NCBI GenBank assembly: GCA_964522665.1
Contig: CAZFVY010000055.1
Coordinates: 1 to 45,148 of the forward strand
Length of the DNA: 45,148 nt
Source of the DNA: CAZFVY01 sp964522665
GTDB lineage: Bacteria > Verrucomicrobiota > Verrucomicrobiia > Limisphaerales > CAZFVY01
Direction of reading: 5' to 3'
Shown here: one piece after another, positions 25,401 through 32,365 of the stretch
Layout: every line of letters starts with the position of its first letter
How positions within the stretch are numbered: position 1 is the first letter of the stretch
Position numbers and translations under genes: made by a program
The notes under the pieces: model-generated
The model's input: the letters and a program-made list of their open reading frames with translations, nothing else
The model's database searches: none
Told to the model about the DNA's origin: nothing

Positions 25401-28040
25401 TACCAATGGAGCCTGGGCGGCGTACCGCTCCCCAGCGCTACCAACGCGACGCTCGCGTTGGCCAATTTCCAGGGCGTGAACGCTGGCAATTACACCGTGG
25501 TCATCACCAATCAGGTCGGCGCGGTCACCAGCGCGCCCGCGGTATTAAGCGTCAACGGGCCGCCTTCGATTACGACGCAGCCGCGGGCCACCACCAGCCT
25601 GACCGTTGGCGGGAGCGCGACCTTGTCGGTCACCGCGAGCAGCAGCAGCGCGTTGACCTATCAATGGCGTTTGAACGGCGTCAATATCCCGGGCGCGACG
25701 AACGCGGCGTTGACATTGAACAACGCGTCGGCAGCGGCGGTGGGCGCTTACACCGTGGTGGTCGGGAACGCCGTTGCCTCAGTCGTCAGCGCGCCGGCGG
25801 TGTTGAACGTCAGCACAGCGATCACGATTGCCGCGGCGCCCCAGGATCAGACCGACAACGCGGGCGACACCGTCACCTTCACCGTGCTGGCGCTTGGTAC
25901 CGCGCCCTTGACTTATCAATGGCAATTCAACGGCACGAATGTCACGGGCGCGACGGCGCTATCATTGACGCTGACCAACGTTCAGGTCGCCGACGCCGGC
26001 CTGTATCAGGTGGTCGTCGCCAACGGCGCCGGATCGGTTACCAGCCACGCGGCGACGCTAACCGTCAACAGCGCCATATCGATTACCCAACAGCCGCAAA
26101 GCCAGTCCTTGTCTTTGGGCGGCGTGGCGACTCTACGCGTGACCGCCACCGGAACCGGGCTGACCTATCAGTGGCGTCGCAACGGCATCGCGCTGGCCGG
26201 CCAGACCAACTCCACCTTGACGCTCAACAATGTCGGGGTGACCGACGCGGGGACGTACACTGTGCTGGTGGCCAACGACGCGGCGGAGGTAATCAGCGCC
26301 GAGGCCTTGCTTTCGATCAACTCCGCGGTGGCGATCCTCGCGGCGCCCCAGAGCCAGACAGTGGGAGTGGGTGGGTCGGTGAGCTTCACCGTGGTCGCCA
26401 GCGGGAGCCCTCCGCTTTCCTATCAGTGGCGATTGAACGGCGTGGACTTGGCCGGTGGCACGGGCGCGACGCTGACGCTGAACAACGTTCAAACGACGGC
26501 GGCGGGCAGCTACACGGCGCTGGTGAGCGCCGGCGCCGGGGCCAGCACGATCGTCAGCCCCCCCGCGACGCTGACCGTCAATACTCCGATCGTCATCACC
26601 CAACAACCGCAGAGCCAGGTTCTGGTGATCGGCGCTGACGTAACGTTTAGCGTCACCGCGGCCGGGAACAACTTGGGCTACCAGTGGCGGTACGACGGCG
26701 TCGATCTGCCGGGCGCGGTTGGCTCGACTCTGACCGTGTCCAACGCGCAAGTCACCGCGGCGGGAACCTACGCCGTTTTGGTGAGCAACGGCGTCGGTGA
26801 CGTCCTTAGCGATCCCGCGGTTCTGGCCCTGAGCGCCGCGCCGGTGATCGTCGTTGAGCCGCAGAGCCAGAGTGTCGGCGCCGGTGGCTCGGTGATCTTC
26901 AGTGTCGCCGCGTTTGGCTCGGGGACGTTGAGTTATCAGTGGCGCTTCAACGGTTCGGACATTGCCGGCGCCACCAACGCGACCTACCAAGTCGCCAACG
27001 TTCAAGGGTCCAGCGCGGGCGCGTATCAGGTGGCGGTCAGTAACGCGGTCGGCGTCACCCTCAGCTCGTCCGCGAATCTTGCCGTCAACGTCTCGGTCAC
27101 AATCGTCCAGCAACCCGTCAGTCAGGCGCTGACGGTCGGCGCCAACGTGACGTTTACGGTCAACGCGGTCGGCGCGAACCTGAACTATCAATGGCTCTTC
27201 AATAGCGTCGCCATCACCGGCGCGACCAACAGCGCTTTGACCCTGACAAACGTTACGCTGGCGCAAGCTGGCGTGTACAATGTGATCGTCAGCAACGCTT
27301 CCGGCGCCGCCACCAGCGCTGACGCGTTCCTGAGCCAGGCGACTGCCCCCTCGATCCTGACCGCCCCGCAATCCGTCACTGCGACCGTCGGCGGCAGCGC
27401 GAGTTTCAGCGTCGTGGCGTCCGGCGCCCCGCCGCTCACGTACCAGTGGTCGCGCAACGGCGTCAACCTTCCCGGCGCGACCAACTCGATGCTCACGCTG
27501 ATCAATCTGCAATTGACGGATCGCGCCAAATACCAGGTGCTCGTCACGAATCCGGCGGGCTCAAGCTTAAGTGACGAGGCGACCCTGTTGGTCGTGGCGA
27601 ATCCGACGTTCCAATTGACCGCTGGCGCTTTGTCCGCCAATGGCGCCTTCGTTTTGCATCTGAGCGGACCGGCCGGCCAAATGATCCAGTTGCAAGCCTC
27701 GACGACGCTGACAAATTGGTTCGGTCTCACCAACTTGGTCCTGACCGCCGGCGCGGCCGATTACGTCGATGTCCCCGGGACCAACCTCGCCCGGCGTTTT
27801 TACCGGCTCGCCCCCGCCGTGCCGCTCCAGTTGCTGTCTGCCACGCGCCAGAGCAATGGACAATACCAACTGGCCATCCAGGGGTCCCCGGGCCAGAACC
27901 TGACGATCCAAAGCTCCGCCGATCTCAAGACCTGGACCGCGCTCGGCGCCCGATTCCTCACCGGCACGAATCTTCTCTTCCTCGACCCCCAACCCGCCAC
28001 GAACAACCTCCGCTTCTATCGCGTCCTGGTTGCCCCGTAG
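16431..28040 (+). CDS. Giant secreted multi-domain protein (3869 aa) with cohesin-like N-terminus and 31 Ig-like domains
   Basis: The start at 16431 is fixed by AGAGGAAAAA and a signal peptide (MKGLFKSRFAKTSLVGLLCLLAGAA). In order: about 34-170 cohesin-like domain (ENALGFSLGFDTNVLRFVG); 172-368 two cadherin-like domains; 369-536 Ig-like 1-2; 537-951 an insert holding a beta domain, two InlB-type repeats (FSGWTG..., FSSWSG... each ending xxANF) and a Big_7-like domain (PTVSIVSPAGG); 953-2481 Ig-like 3-20; 2483-2620 PPC-like domain; 2621-2703 Ig-like 21; 2705-2869 second PPC-like domain; 2871-3723 Ig-like 22-31; 3724-3869 two copies of the C-terminal module, the last ending NNLRFYRVLVAP. Each Ig unit has a YQW (or FQW, LQW) core Trp and a DAGxYxVVVxN strand. 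There is no catalytic motif. It is probably a surface adhesin, stalk or matrix protein. The two PPC-like names are tentative. Confidence 0.92.
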   Translation: MKGLFKSRFAKTSLVGLLCLLAGAARTLGAASSPVTATGTTLIPGATNVMTITLGAQGVENALGFSLGFDTNVLRFVGVATGSGAQGATMVLNKNQANVGKVGVLLGLSAGDNFPAGSLLILNVSFTTAPNVTGTDTVVSFTDQPILREVVDAFANDVPATFTSGVMHVDGPPTIAGLADLAIDQDTSSTPLNFTVGDLETPASGLVVAVTSSNPGLVANSGLVLGGTGANRTLLITPLAGQFGTANLSVSVTDADGATTSQTFALTVRQVNHAPALAAVPDQSIPQLKTLTVTNVATDSDLPAQTLTFSLGANAPQGASIDPVTGVFRWTPTQNQGPSTNLITVIVTDNGSPANQSATTSFTVVVLAPPSVSQQSGPVSTQVGGSATFSVVAVGTAPLFYQWQRGGINVPNATAASLALANVQASDAGSYSVIISNAVGTITNGPFTLTVNLPVSITGQPQSQSVNAGRGATLTVAASGSAPLSYQWQFNLANISGATNATLTIPAVQSADAGSYQVIVTNPNNSLTSAPATLTVINNLNVTVTVGTGGTVTERSSQPVTLFDGSTPLAGSAFLPASTELGSQIAVGAGVSGQISEFGLDYSANLAGTAGRSATVRIYANDGAGGSPGTLLYGSPAIALQNGTGSIDLTGLSAPLPTNGKLTWTVQFNGLSGADSAGPVVSPGARSGSSVAGYWQANPGGVWTLQPFTNGGSTTFSARVFASATQVVGGVGINPLQSSYAPGTTLSFSAAANDGFVFSGWTGDTAASANPLSMTLDANRSITANFTPAWNLSVSTVGQGTVAVSPSADAYVDGTQVSLTATAAPGWRFSSWSGALSGAVNPSSLIMHSSQGVVANFVAETPPTVSIVSPAGGALFAPPASVTVTVNASDVDGTVTQVDLYQGATLIGTKTSSPYTFNVSGLTEGSYALTAKATDNDGGTSVSSPVTITVANPPTISSPPQGQSVTLGATASFSVSATGVALSYQWQLNGTNLPNATASNLTIPNAQSSDAGAYQVIVSNVAGSVTSSTANLIVNLPVSITSQPQSAIVVVGGVATFTVVATGTAPLSYQWQLNSVNINNATNSNLAVNSAQTGDAGSYQVVVTNPAGSLTSGAATLTVNTPVEIASQPTDATVNVGGSATFSVSASGTAPLRFQWQFKGVNLPGATNSSLTINNAQTTDAGVYQALITNPAGTVSSSSVSLTVNGLGAISLPPASQTVLVGGTATFSVTASGTGPLSYQWQFNGTNIPNATSSVLVINQARTTDAGSYQVVVTSPGGSVTSSPATLTVNVPVTFGSQPKDATVNVGGAATFSVTANGTFPLSFQWLKNGTPVSGATTSTLTLNNAQVSDAAIYSVVVSNVVGAVTSSTANLTVSVPPTISQSPKDQTVTVGSSVSFSVTAGGTAPLSYQWQHAGLNLDGATGSSLILNGVTTADAGTYAVTVTNVAGTVTSAAANLVVNVPITLTTQPTNQAVNAGGVAVFGVTATGTAPLNFQWLFNGGPLPGATLPTLTISNVQPANVGAYSVVVSNVVGALTSSAATLTLDVPPVITGISQNVVVVAGAPLALTVAATGTQPLSYQWTLNGTAVAGATNSILSLDHAQAADAGAYQVTVTNLAGSAVGGPVKVDVNVPPTITVQPRSQTNLVGDTLSFQVIVTGTAPLGYQWFRNLTPIAGATNLQISLHNVTTNQAGQYTVTITNVAGSVTSDVANLVVNSPVTITTQPTNQVALANAPVSFAVVAAGAAPIGYQWLFNGNLLAGANAATFTIPSARPSDSGSYSVVVSNVVNAAVSAPATLKVVTLPSITKQPQGLTALVGGTAAFHVTANGSEPLAYQWLFGASPLPGATNSTLTLTSVQANQAGDYSVVVTNAGGQLTSGSATLLVTQPVAITAQPQSRTNLAGTAASFSVTAIGTAPLTYQWIFNGSALTGQTNATLAFSAAQPTDAGSYRVVVGNAGGSLSSSNADLTVNAPPTITKQPKTKSTVVGATSAKFSVTASGTQPLSYQWQFNGAAIAGQTNSIITLSNIVATTAGTYTVTVTNVAGSANSQPAILTVNTLPGIAAPPQNVTTNQGSPAGFSVTATGTAPLSLQWLYNGDPVAGATNASLSFAGVQPTNAGLYSVVVTNVAGSVVSPSARLTVNVPPTIARAPSGVAAVAGANAAFSVVANGSEPLSYQWRLGGVNLPGATSSTLTLTNVQNTQAGAYSVVVTNAAGTVTSAAANLTLSTPVSFTSQPSGQSVTAGANATFTAVATGSAPLTYQWRFFGVSLPGATNSSYTVVGAGPTNAGPYSVVAGNSAGSTNSASAQLTVIVPPAITLPPRGQTNAVGDTTSLGVVATGTAPLTYQWRLNGVNVGGATNATLALTNVQNAQAGPYVVVVSNAGGAVTSAPPAVLTVSVPPAIQTQPAGQTVAAGGSATFTVVASGTAPLSYQWRRNGASLSGQTNSTLTINGVQAGNLGDYSVLVVNSVGTVFSANATLGINLPKLNLADNFAASVTSLATAGSFDGGTNSLATKEQGEPNHAGRTGGHSVWFVWQAPTNGIMRFDTAGSSFDTVMAAYTGVAVNSLTAIGSDDDFGGQLSSEVQFNAVAGTVYHVAIDGASASSVGHIVLTFNFTQTSEILPQILSNPTDQTARTGGSATFTVQASPAGVTYQWFYNGSALGGQTSSNLTVSSVQAASAGPYTVRVTSGANSVDSAPANLQINDSSDAGSSEDKFSDLAGVTGGSGLSLASFPARLTPIRLEANGAGVASAFAGTQVFTTFDGTPQPGEPNPWRVSGGAPEWFLYQAKTNGVLRFDTIGSDFKTLLAVFTGPGTDFASLVLQGADAHSAPDGQGSVVSLPATTGTTYFVVVDGENGAKGHVTLNYNLARVAVITQQPAGRAALAGDNVTLSVVATNVAAPTPLSYQWSRNGLALSGATNSTLNLANVGVGSAGNYSVAVANFAGVVTSQGAQVSVGVALTITAQPQSQSVAPGSAVNLTVAASGTEPLSYQWSLGGVPLPSATNATLALANFQGVNAGNYTVVITNQVGAVTSAPAVLSVNGPPSITTQPRATTSLTVGGSATLSVTASSSSALTYQWRLNGVNIPGATNAALTLNNASAAAVGAYTVVVGNAVASVVSAPAVLNVSTAITIAAAPQDQTDNAGDTVTFTVLALGTAPLTYQWQFNGTNVTGATALSLTLTNVQVADAGLYQVVVANGAGSVTSHAATLTVNSAISITQQPQSQSLSLGGVATLRVTATGTGLTYQWRRNGIALAGQTNSTLTLNNVGVTDAGTYTVLVANDAAEVISAEALLSINSAVAILAAPQSQTVGVGGSVSFTVVASGSPPLSYQWRLNGVDLAGGTGATLTLNNVQTTAAGSYTALVSAGAGASTIVSPPATLTVNTPIVITQQPQSQVLVIGADVTFSVTAAGNNLGYQWRYDGVDLPGAVGSTLTVSNAQVTAAGTYAVLVSNGVGDVLSDPAVLALSAAPVIVVEPQSQSVGAGGSVIFSVAAFGSGTLSYQWRFNGSDIAGATNATYQVANVQGSSAGAYQVAVSNAVGVTLSSSANLAVNVSVTIVQQPVSQALTVGANVTFTVNAVGANLNYQWLFNSVAITGATNSALTLTNVTLAQAGVYNVIVSNASGAATSADAFLSQATAPSILTAPQSVTATVGGSASFSVVASGAPPLTYQWSRNGVNLPGATNSMLTLINLQLTDRAKYQVLVTNPAGSSLSDEATLLVVANPTFQLTAGALSANGAFVLHLSGPAGQMIQLQASTTLTNWFGLTNLVLTAGAADYVDVPGTNLARRFYRLAPAVPLQLLSATRQSNGQYQLAIQGSPGQNLTIQSSADLKTWTALGARFLTGTNLLFLDPQPATNNLRFYRVLVAP
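17536..27600 (+). repeat. Array of 31 Ig-like coding repeats, 255-bp period
   Basis: The codon for the aromatic residue of the YQW core falls at 17631, 17886, then 19380, 19635, 19890, 20145, 20400, 20655, 20910, 21165, 21420, 21675, 21930, 22185, 22443, 22698, 22953, 23208, 23463, 23721, then 24387, then 25146, 25401, 25659, 25914, 26166, 26421, 26679, 26934, 27186 and 27441. Spacing inside each block is 255 bp, with rare 252 or 258. The blocks are broken at 18041-19285 (other domains), 23880-24290 and 24545-25040 (PPC-like). Units differ widely in sequence but share stretches such as CTGAGCTACCAATGGC, so recombination between units is plausible. Confidence 0.9.
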
Positions 28041-28080
28041 GCGCCAGCGCGCCCGACTGGCTCCGTGCGGCCGACCGGAC

Positions 28081-30729
28081 TCACTCGAAACTAATTCGCG
28101 CGGCGGGAGCTGAATCGGCCGGCATGACGCCCGCCTGATAAAGCTGCAACTCGTGGATCGACCAGAAAAGCCCCGCCACTCGGCCGGTCTGAGTGATGCG
28201 GACGAACTTTGCCTTGGCGGGTGTGAACATAATCTCGGTCAGGGCGCCGAGGCCGTTCCCGCCGGCTACGGGCGTTCCCCACGTTCGCCCGTCGAGCGAG
28301 AGTTCGACCGTGTAGCCGCGTGGGTAATCTCCGGCCGAACCCGTGGTATCCAGGACTAGTCCGGCCACGGACGCTTCGGCGGGCAGTTCGACTTGGAACC
28401 ACTGCCCAGGCGTCTGCACGGCTCCGGTATCCCAGCGGGTCTCGGGTTTGCCGTCAATCGCGTTGGCGCAATTCGCTTGGTTCGAGCTGGCCGTCAAACG
28501 CCAGTTCGAGGAGGTCTTCATGGGTTGTGGCGCCGCGGCCTGCAACGTCTCGATCGTCCATGGAGTAAGGCGACCGACCGTCGCCTTCCGCACGCGGGCG
28601 ACCTGGCTCGGTGAGACCAGTCCGGCGTGATTGCCGAATGAATTGCGCACGAAACTGGCCACGGCGGCGACCCAGGCGTCGTCATTGCTCGCCATCGAGA
28701 CCATCTGCGCCTCGTAGGCCTTCCCGCCCACGGGACCGGACAAACCCTGCAATAGGACCATGACGATACGGTCGCCCGGGCCGAGGACGGTGTTCGAGTT
28801 GGAGAGGGGCGGAGCCATCGTGGTTCCCGGCGCTCCGCCCTGGAAAGGCATCCCTTTGCCGTCAAATCCGTGACAGGCGAAGCAAAGCTCCTTGAAGATG
28901 CTTTCGCCTTTTTTGAGGATACCGATTTCCGCGCCCGTAAAGCCCGCGCCGCTCAGTGACCGGCCGCCGGTGATGATTTCCTTCCCGAGCGTCTGGACCC
29001 CGTGCGACCTACTCTCGGCGATGACGGCCTGAGCGTCGGCTTGCCAGTTTGTCCAACCGAGAACCTTGGAGGTTCCGATCTCTTGGATGACCACGCCGGC
29101 GTCAGCGTCGCGCGCCATTGTGCGAATCTCCGCCTCGAGTTGGTGGTCGCCACGTTTATAGAGCGATTCACTGACTTGAATCGCGGCAGCCCGGACGTGC
29201 GGATTCTCGTCTTTAAGCTTTTCGCGGATCAGCGAGGCCTCGGCGGCGTCGAGTCCCTCTAATGTCCAAAGCGCGTGCAGTCGGGCGAGGTAGTTCGGAC
29301 TGGAGCGAGTCATCGTCACCAGCGCGGGAACGACCGACTTGTCGCCGCGAACGATCAACAGCTTCTGGGCGGTATCGCGCCACCAGCCATTCGGATGTTC
29401 CAAATACGACACCCACCGCGCCGGGGTTTCGTCGAGCATGCGAGGCTGTGGTCCCGGTTGAAAATCCCTGTGCGTCAACCGCCAGATTCGACCGTGGCCG
29501 ACATTTTTGTCGAGGCCGTACTGTAATACGGGTTTGCGCAGGTAGCTGTCCGGACGGACCCAATTGCCTTCCTGGATGATTCCCCGATACATATCGACAA
29601 TGTAAAGGCAACCATCGGGCCCGGTGGTCATGTTCACCGGCCGAAAATTGGGGTCGGTGGAGCGAATGAATTCTGATTTCGGATAGGGATTGCTTACATA
29701 GGTGATCCCATCGCGCACCTCGACTTTGGCGCGGCGGATCAGGCGGCCGACCGGCTCGGCCACCAACGCGTCGCCCCGCAAGTCCAAGGGAAGACGATCC
29801 CCGCGAAAAACCTGCTGCCCACAGGTGGCGGTCATGTGGTTGAGGGTCCGGTCGCTCGGCCGAAACCGATCGGTCCCTCCCTGGACGTCCGCCAGGCCGA
29901 CCAGCGGGAATACTTCCAAGAAATCGGCGGGTTGCTGCTCGGGCAGGTCGATGGCGCCATAAAGCACCGGGGTCTGGAAATGCCACAGGCCTTTCTCCCC
30001 GCCGGCGTTCGACCACCACATTTTGCCGTGATCGTCCTGGCAAAGTCCCCATTGTCCGCCGTTGGCCGCCGTCGGTTCCTTAAGGGCCGGTTTTCCGGCC
30101 CCATTCCATCGCAGGCGGTAGGCGTTGTAGGTGGTGTAAATCCAGTTGTCCATTCCCCAGATCAAGCCGCTTGGCTGGTGCTCCAAGTTGCCGCCCCGAC
30201 GCCCTCCTTGGTAAAACGTTTCCTTCGTGTCGGCGACGCCATCGCCATTGGTATCCTGGTGAATGGTAATGTCACTCGAGTCCGTCAGGCCGACCAAAAC
30301 CCGGTCATCGAGCGGCAAAACCATCCGCGGCAAGAGTATGTTATCCAGGAAAACCGTGTGTCGGTCGAAAACGCCGTCGTGTTGGGAGCTTTCGTGGCGC
30401 GAGATGCGGCTTCGCGGCTCGAGTTCTCCGTTCCCATCCACGTCCTGCATGTACGTTCGCATCTCGACGACATACATCCGGCCGTTTCCGTCGAAAGCTA
30501 TGGCGGACGGCTCCTTGATCTCGGGATCGCTCAGGACGAGTTCAAGCCGGTAGCCGTCAGGGAGTTGAATTGTTTTCAACTCGTCGGCTGGTGACCGGAC
30601 CGGAACGGGCGGTTGCGGTGGAAACCCCGGCTGGAGGGCATCGGCCGCGGCCAAGCGGAGCGCTATTCCCAGGAGTCCCAGGGCGAGAGCGGGTCGGGCG
30701 AAGCGGGTGAAATGAAATCGGGTCGGCAT
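28081..30729 (-). CDS. PVC-type membrane-bound dehydrogenase-like protein with c-type heme motif and discoidin-like C-terminus
   Basis: 882 aa from the ATG at 30729, chosen because it directly opens a signal peptide (MPTRFHFTRFARPALALGLLGIALRLAAA); an ATG at 30750 is an alternative. Residues about 50-430 form a beta-propeller-like PVC dehydrogenase domain (AIAFDGNGRMYVVEMRTY, GLIWGMDNWIY, TTGPDGCLYIVDMYRG). Residues about 440-590 are HEAT-like helices. C616-F-A-C-H620 is a single c-type heme site in a cytochrome c domain, and about 742-865 is an F5/8-type C (discoidin) domain (NWRLTASSNQ...AIDGKPETRWDTG) that usually binds glycans. Such proteins are abundant in Planctomycetes and Verrucomicrobia and are thought to oxidise sugars in the periplasm; the substrate is unknown. 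It converges with the giant Ig gene, with a 40-bp gap and no clear terminator. Confidence 0.9.
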   Translation of the reverse strand: MPTRFHFTRFARPALALGLLGIALRLAAADALQPGFPPQPPVPVRSPADELKTIQLPDGYRLELVLSDPEIKEPSAIAFDGNGRMYVVEMRTYMQDVDGNGELEPRSRISRHESSQHDGVFDRHTVFLDNILLPRMVLPLDDRVLVGLTDSSDITIHQDTNGDGVADTKETFYQGGRRGGNLEHQPSGLIWGMDNWIYTTYNAYRLRWNGAGKPALKEPTAANGGQWGLCQDDHGKMWWSNAGGEKGLWHFQTPVLYGAIDLPEQQPADFLEVFPLVGLADVQGGTDRFRPSDRTLNHMTATCGQQVFRGDRLPLDLRGDALVAEPVGRLIRRAKVEVRDGITYVSNPYPKSEFIRSTDPNFRPVNMTTGPDGCLYIVDMYRGIIQEGNWVRPDSYLRKPVLQYGLDKNVGHGRIWRLTHRDFQPGPQPRMLDETPARWVSYLEHPNGWWRDTAQKLLIVRGDKSVVPALVTMTRSSPNYLARLHALWTLEGLDAAEASLIREKLKDENPHVRAAAIQVSESLYKRGDHQLEAEIRTMARDADAGVVIQEIGTSKVLGWTNWQADAQAVIAESRSHGVQTLGKEIITGGRSLSGAGFTGAEIGILKKGESIFKELCFACHGFDGKGMPFQGGAPGTTMAPPLSNSNTVLGPGDRIVMVLLQGLSGPVGGKAYEAQMVSMASNDDAWVAAVASFVRNSFGNHAGLVSPSQVARVRKATVGRLTPWTIETLQAAAPQPMKTSSNWRLTASSNQANCANAIDGKPETRWDTGAVQTPGQWFQVELPAEASVAGLVLDTTGSAGDYPRGYTVELSLDGRTWGTPVAGGNGLGALTEIMFTPAKAKFVRITQTGRVAGLFWSIHELQLYQAGVMPADSAPAARISFE

Positions 30730-31158
30730 GGGACTTTTGACGGACAGCATGTGTTGATGATCTGCCTTGGGAATTCGGGTTCCACGGGAGCCAAGCCAAA
30801 GCACGCCCGCTTGTACGGAATCTGGAACCCCGCTGCAAAGCCTATCTCCGCACGGGCATGTTTTTTTCTGACGACAAATCGATGCGCCGGTTCTCGGGGC
30901 CTGCATGTGGGATTGTGCGGGCGCCGAACGCGGATCTTGAGCCGGTCGCGGAGCGGCTCGCGCGTTTGATTAACCGGGAGATTTAGCCGGGTGTTCCCGA
31001 TTAGGCGGGCTTGATCTGGAATCGTTTACGATGCCAGGCGGCGGTGATTTGCCGGAAGAAATTCCTTGCCGAGAGGGCAGGGTTCGACAATATGACCTCA
31101 CCGTACGCGATTTGATCCGCGTTTGAACATTATAGCTCGCAGCCAGCTCTACTCTTTT
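30730..31158. other. 429-bp divergent intergenic region
   Basis: This lies between the outward-facing heme-protein gene (minus) and cysteine synthase (plus), so it should hold both promoters. I find no convincing -35/-10 pair: TATAGC at 31131-31136 is a possible -10, but TTGATC at 31112 is only 13 bp away. No tRNA, riboswitch fold or conserved ORF is evident. The region is more A/T-rich near 31080-31155. Confidence 0.4.
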
Positions 31159-32142
31159 ATGGGTCGTATCTATAACAACATCATTGAAACCGTAGGTCGC
31201 ACGCCCCTCGTCCGCCTTAATCGAGTTTCCGCCGGAATTCCGGCCACCATTTTGTTGAAATGCGAATTCTTCAACCCGCTTGGGAGCGTGAAGGATCGTA
31301 TCGGCGCGGCGATGATCGAGGACGCGGAGAAGCGCGGCATTCTGAAACCGGACTCGGTAATCATTGAGCCGACCAGCGGCAACACTGGAATCGCGCTGGC
31401 GTTTGTGGCGGCCGCCAAGGGGTATCGCCTGATTCTGACGATGCCCGAAACGATGTCGCTGGAGCGGCGGACGCTGCTGGGTATGCTGGGCGCCAAACTC
31501 GTGTTGACCCCGGGGACCGAGGGAATGAAAGGGGCGATTGCGCGGGCGAATCAGATCGCGAGCGAGACGCCCAATTCCTGGATTCCGCAGCAGTTCGAGA
31601 ACCCCGCGAACCCGGAGATTCACCGCCGGACGACGGCCGAGGAGATTTGGGAGGATACGGATGGCAAGGTCGATATTTTGGTTTCCGCGGTGGGCACCGG
31701 AGGGACGATCACGGGCTGTTGCGAAGTGATCAAACCGCGCCGGCCGAGCTTTCAAGCGATCGCCGTCGAGCCGAAGGATTCGCCGGTCATTTCGCAGACG
31801 CTGGCCGGCGAGCCGGTTAAGCCGGGGCCGCACAAAATCCAAGGGACAGGCGCGGGCTTTGTGCCCAAGAATTTGCACTTGAAGGACGGCGCGGGCAGCC
31901 CGCAAATCACCGAATGCGTGCAAGTCAGCAATGATGACTCATTCACCATGGCGCGCCGGCTGGCGAAAGAAGAGGGCATCCTGGTGGGCATTTCGACCGG
32001 GGCGAACGTGTGGGCCGCGCTCCAGATCGCCCGCCGTCCGGAAAACCATGGGAAGGTGATTGTTACGATTGCGTGCTCGACCGGCGAACGCTATTTGAGC
32101 ACGCCGCTGGCGGCGGAAGCAAAGGCTGAGGTCGGGGGCTAA
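31159..32142 (+). CDS. cysK: Cysteine synthase (O-acetylserine sulfhydrylase)
   Basis: 327 aa from the ATG at 31159 (MGRIYNNIIETVGRTPLVRL), which matches the family N-terminus; the in-frame ATG at 31123 would add 12 unrelated residues. It makes L-cysteine and acetate from O-acetyl-L-serine and sulfide in the cytoplasm. The PLP Schiff-base lysine is K45 in NPLGSVKDR. TSGNTGIAL binds substrate and cofactor, and GTGGTITG is the PLP-phosphate loop. The length is typical. It has no visible link to the genes on either side, although it points toward rho with a 223-bp gap. CysM or cystathionine beta-synthase-like activity cannot be fully excluded, but the motifs and length fit CysK best. Confidence 0.95.
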   Translation: MGRIYNNIIETVGRTPLVRLNRVSAGIPATILLKCEFFNPLGSVKDRIGAAMIEDAEKRGILKPDSVIIEPTSGNTGIALAFVAAAKGYRLILTMPETMSLERRTLLGMLGAKLVLTPGTEGMKGAIARANQIASETPNSWIPQQFENPANPEIHRRTTAEEIWEDTDGKVDILVSAVGTGGTITGCCEVIKPRRPSFQAIAVEPKDSPVISQTLAGEPVKPGPHKIQGTGAGFVPKNLHLKDGAGSPQITECVQVSNDDSFTMARRLAKEEGILVGISTGANVWAALQIARRPENHGKVIVTIACSTGERYLSTPLAAEAKAEVGG

Positions 32143-32189
32143 TCCTCGGTTGGGTCCCGGGCGGTCAAAATATAATTGCAAAATAAATG

Positions 32190-32218
32190 TTGCGCTAGCC
32201 TGGGTTCAGCGATATAGA
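32190..32218 (+). promoter_or_regulatory. Candidate sigma70-type promoter for rho
   Basis: TTGCGC (32190-32195), a 17-bp spacer and TATAGA (32213-32218) lie in an A/T-rich stretch about 150 bp before the rho start. The match is three of six at -35 and four of six at -10 with ideal spacing. The implied leader is about 140 nt and includes a small GTGGC-TTTCAT-GCCAC hairpin at about 32309-32324. Long leaders with Rho autoregulation are known in other bacteria; for this gene it is inference. Confidence 0.35.
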
Positions 32219-32365
32219 TTCAAACGTCAAGGGCCTAACGGACCGAGACGGCAGAATTGGTTTTCGTAACAGTTCAGTTCAGCGGCTCTCCCTAATTTCA
32301 CGATTCATGTGGCTTTCATGCCACGGCAGTGGGACGACCCTTTTAGATGCACGATAAGAATAATT

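Noticed and set aside
25151..27512. Long open frames (495 codons plus strand, 459 codons minus strand) inside the Ig array
   Set aside because: They are out-of-frame readings of a GC-rich repeat, with periodic but meaningless sequence; the Ig frame has the signal peptide, Shine-Dalgarno and domain motifs.
17536..27600. Regular repeats that might be read as a CRISPR or satellite array
   Set aside because: The period is 255 bp in a single open reading frame encoding Ig folds; there are no short identical repeats with unique spacers.
28041..28080. Bidirectional terminator between the converging genes
   Set aside because: The 40-bp gap has no stem followed by T-runs on either strand that I can find.
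30960..31158. Possible SAM or T-box riboswitch before cysteine synthase
   Set aside because: I see no conserved core elements or paired stems with a terminator; sulfur-metabolism context alone is not evidence.
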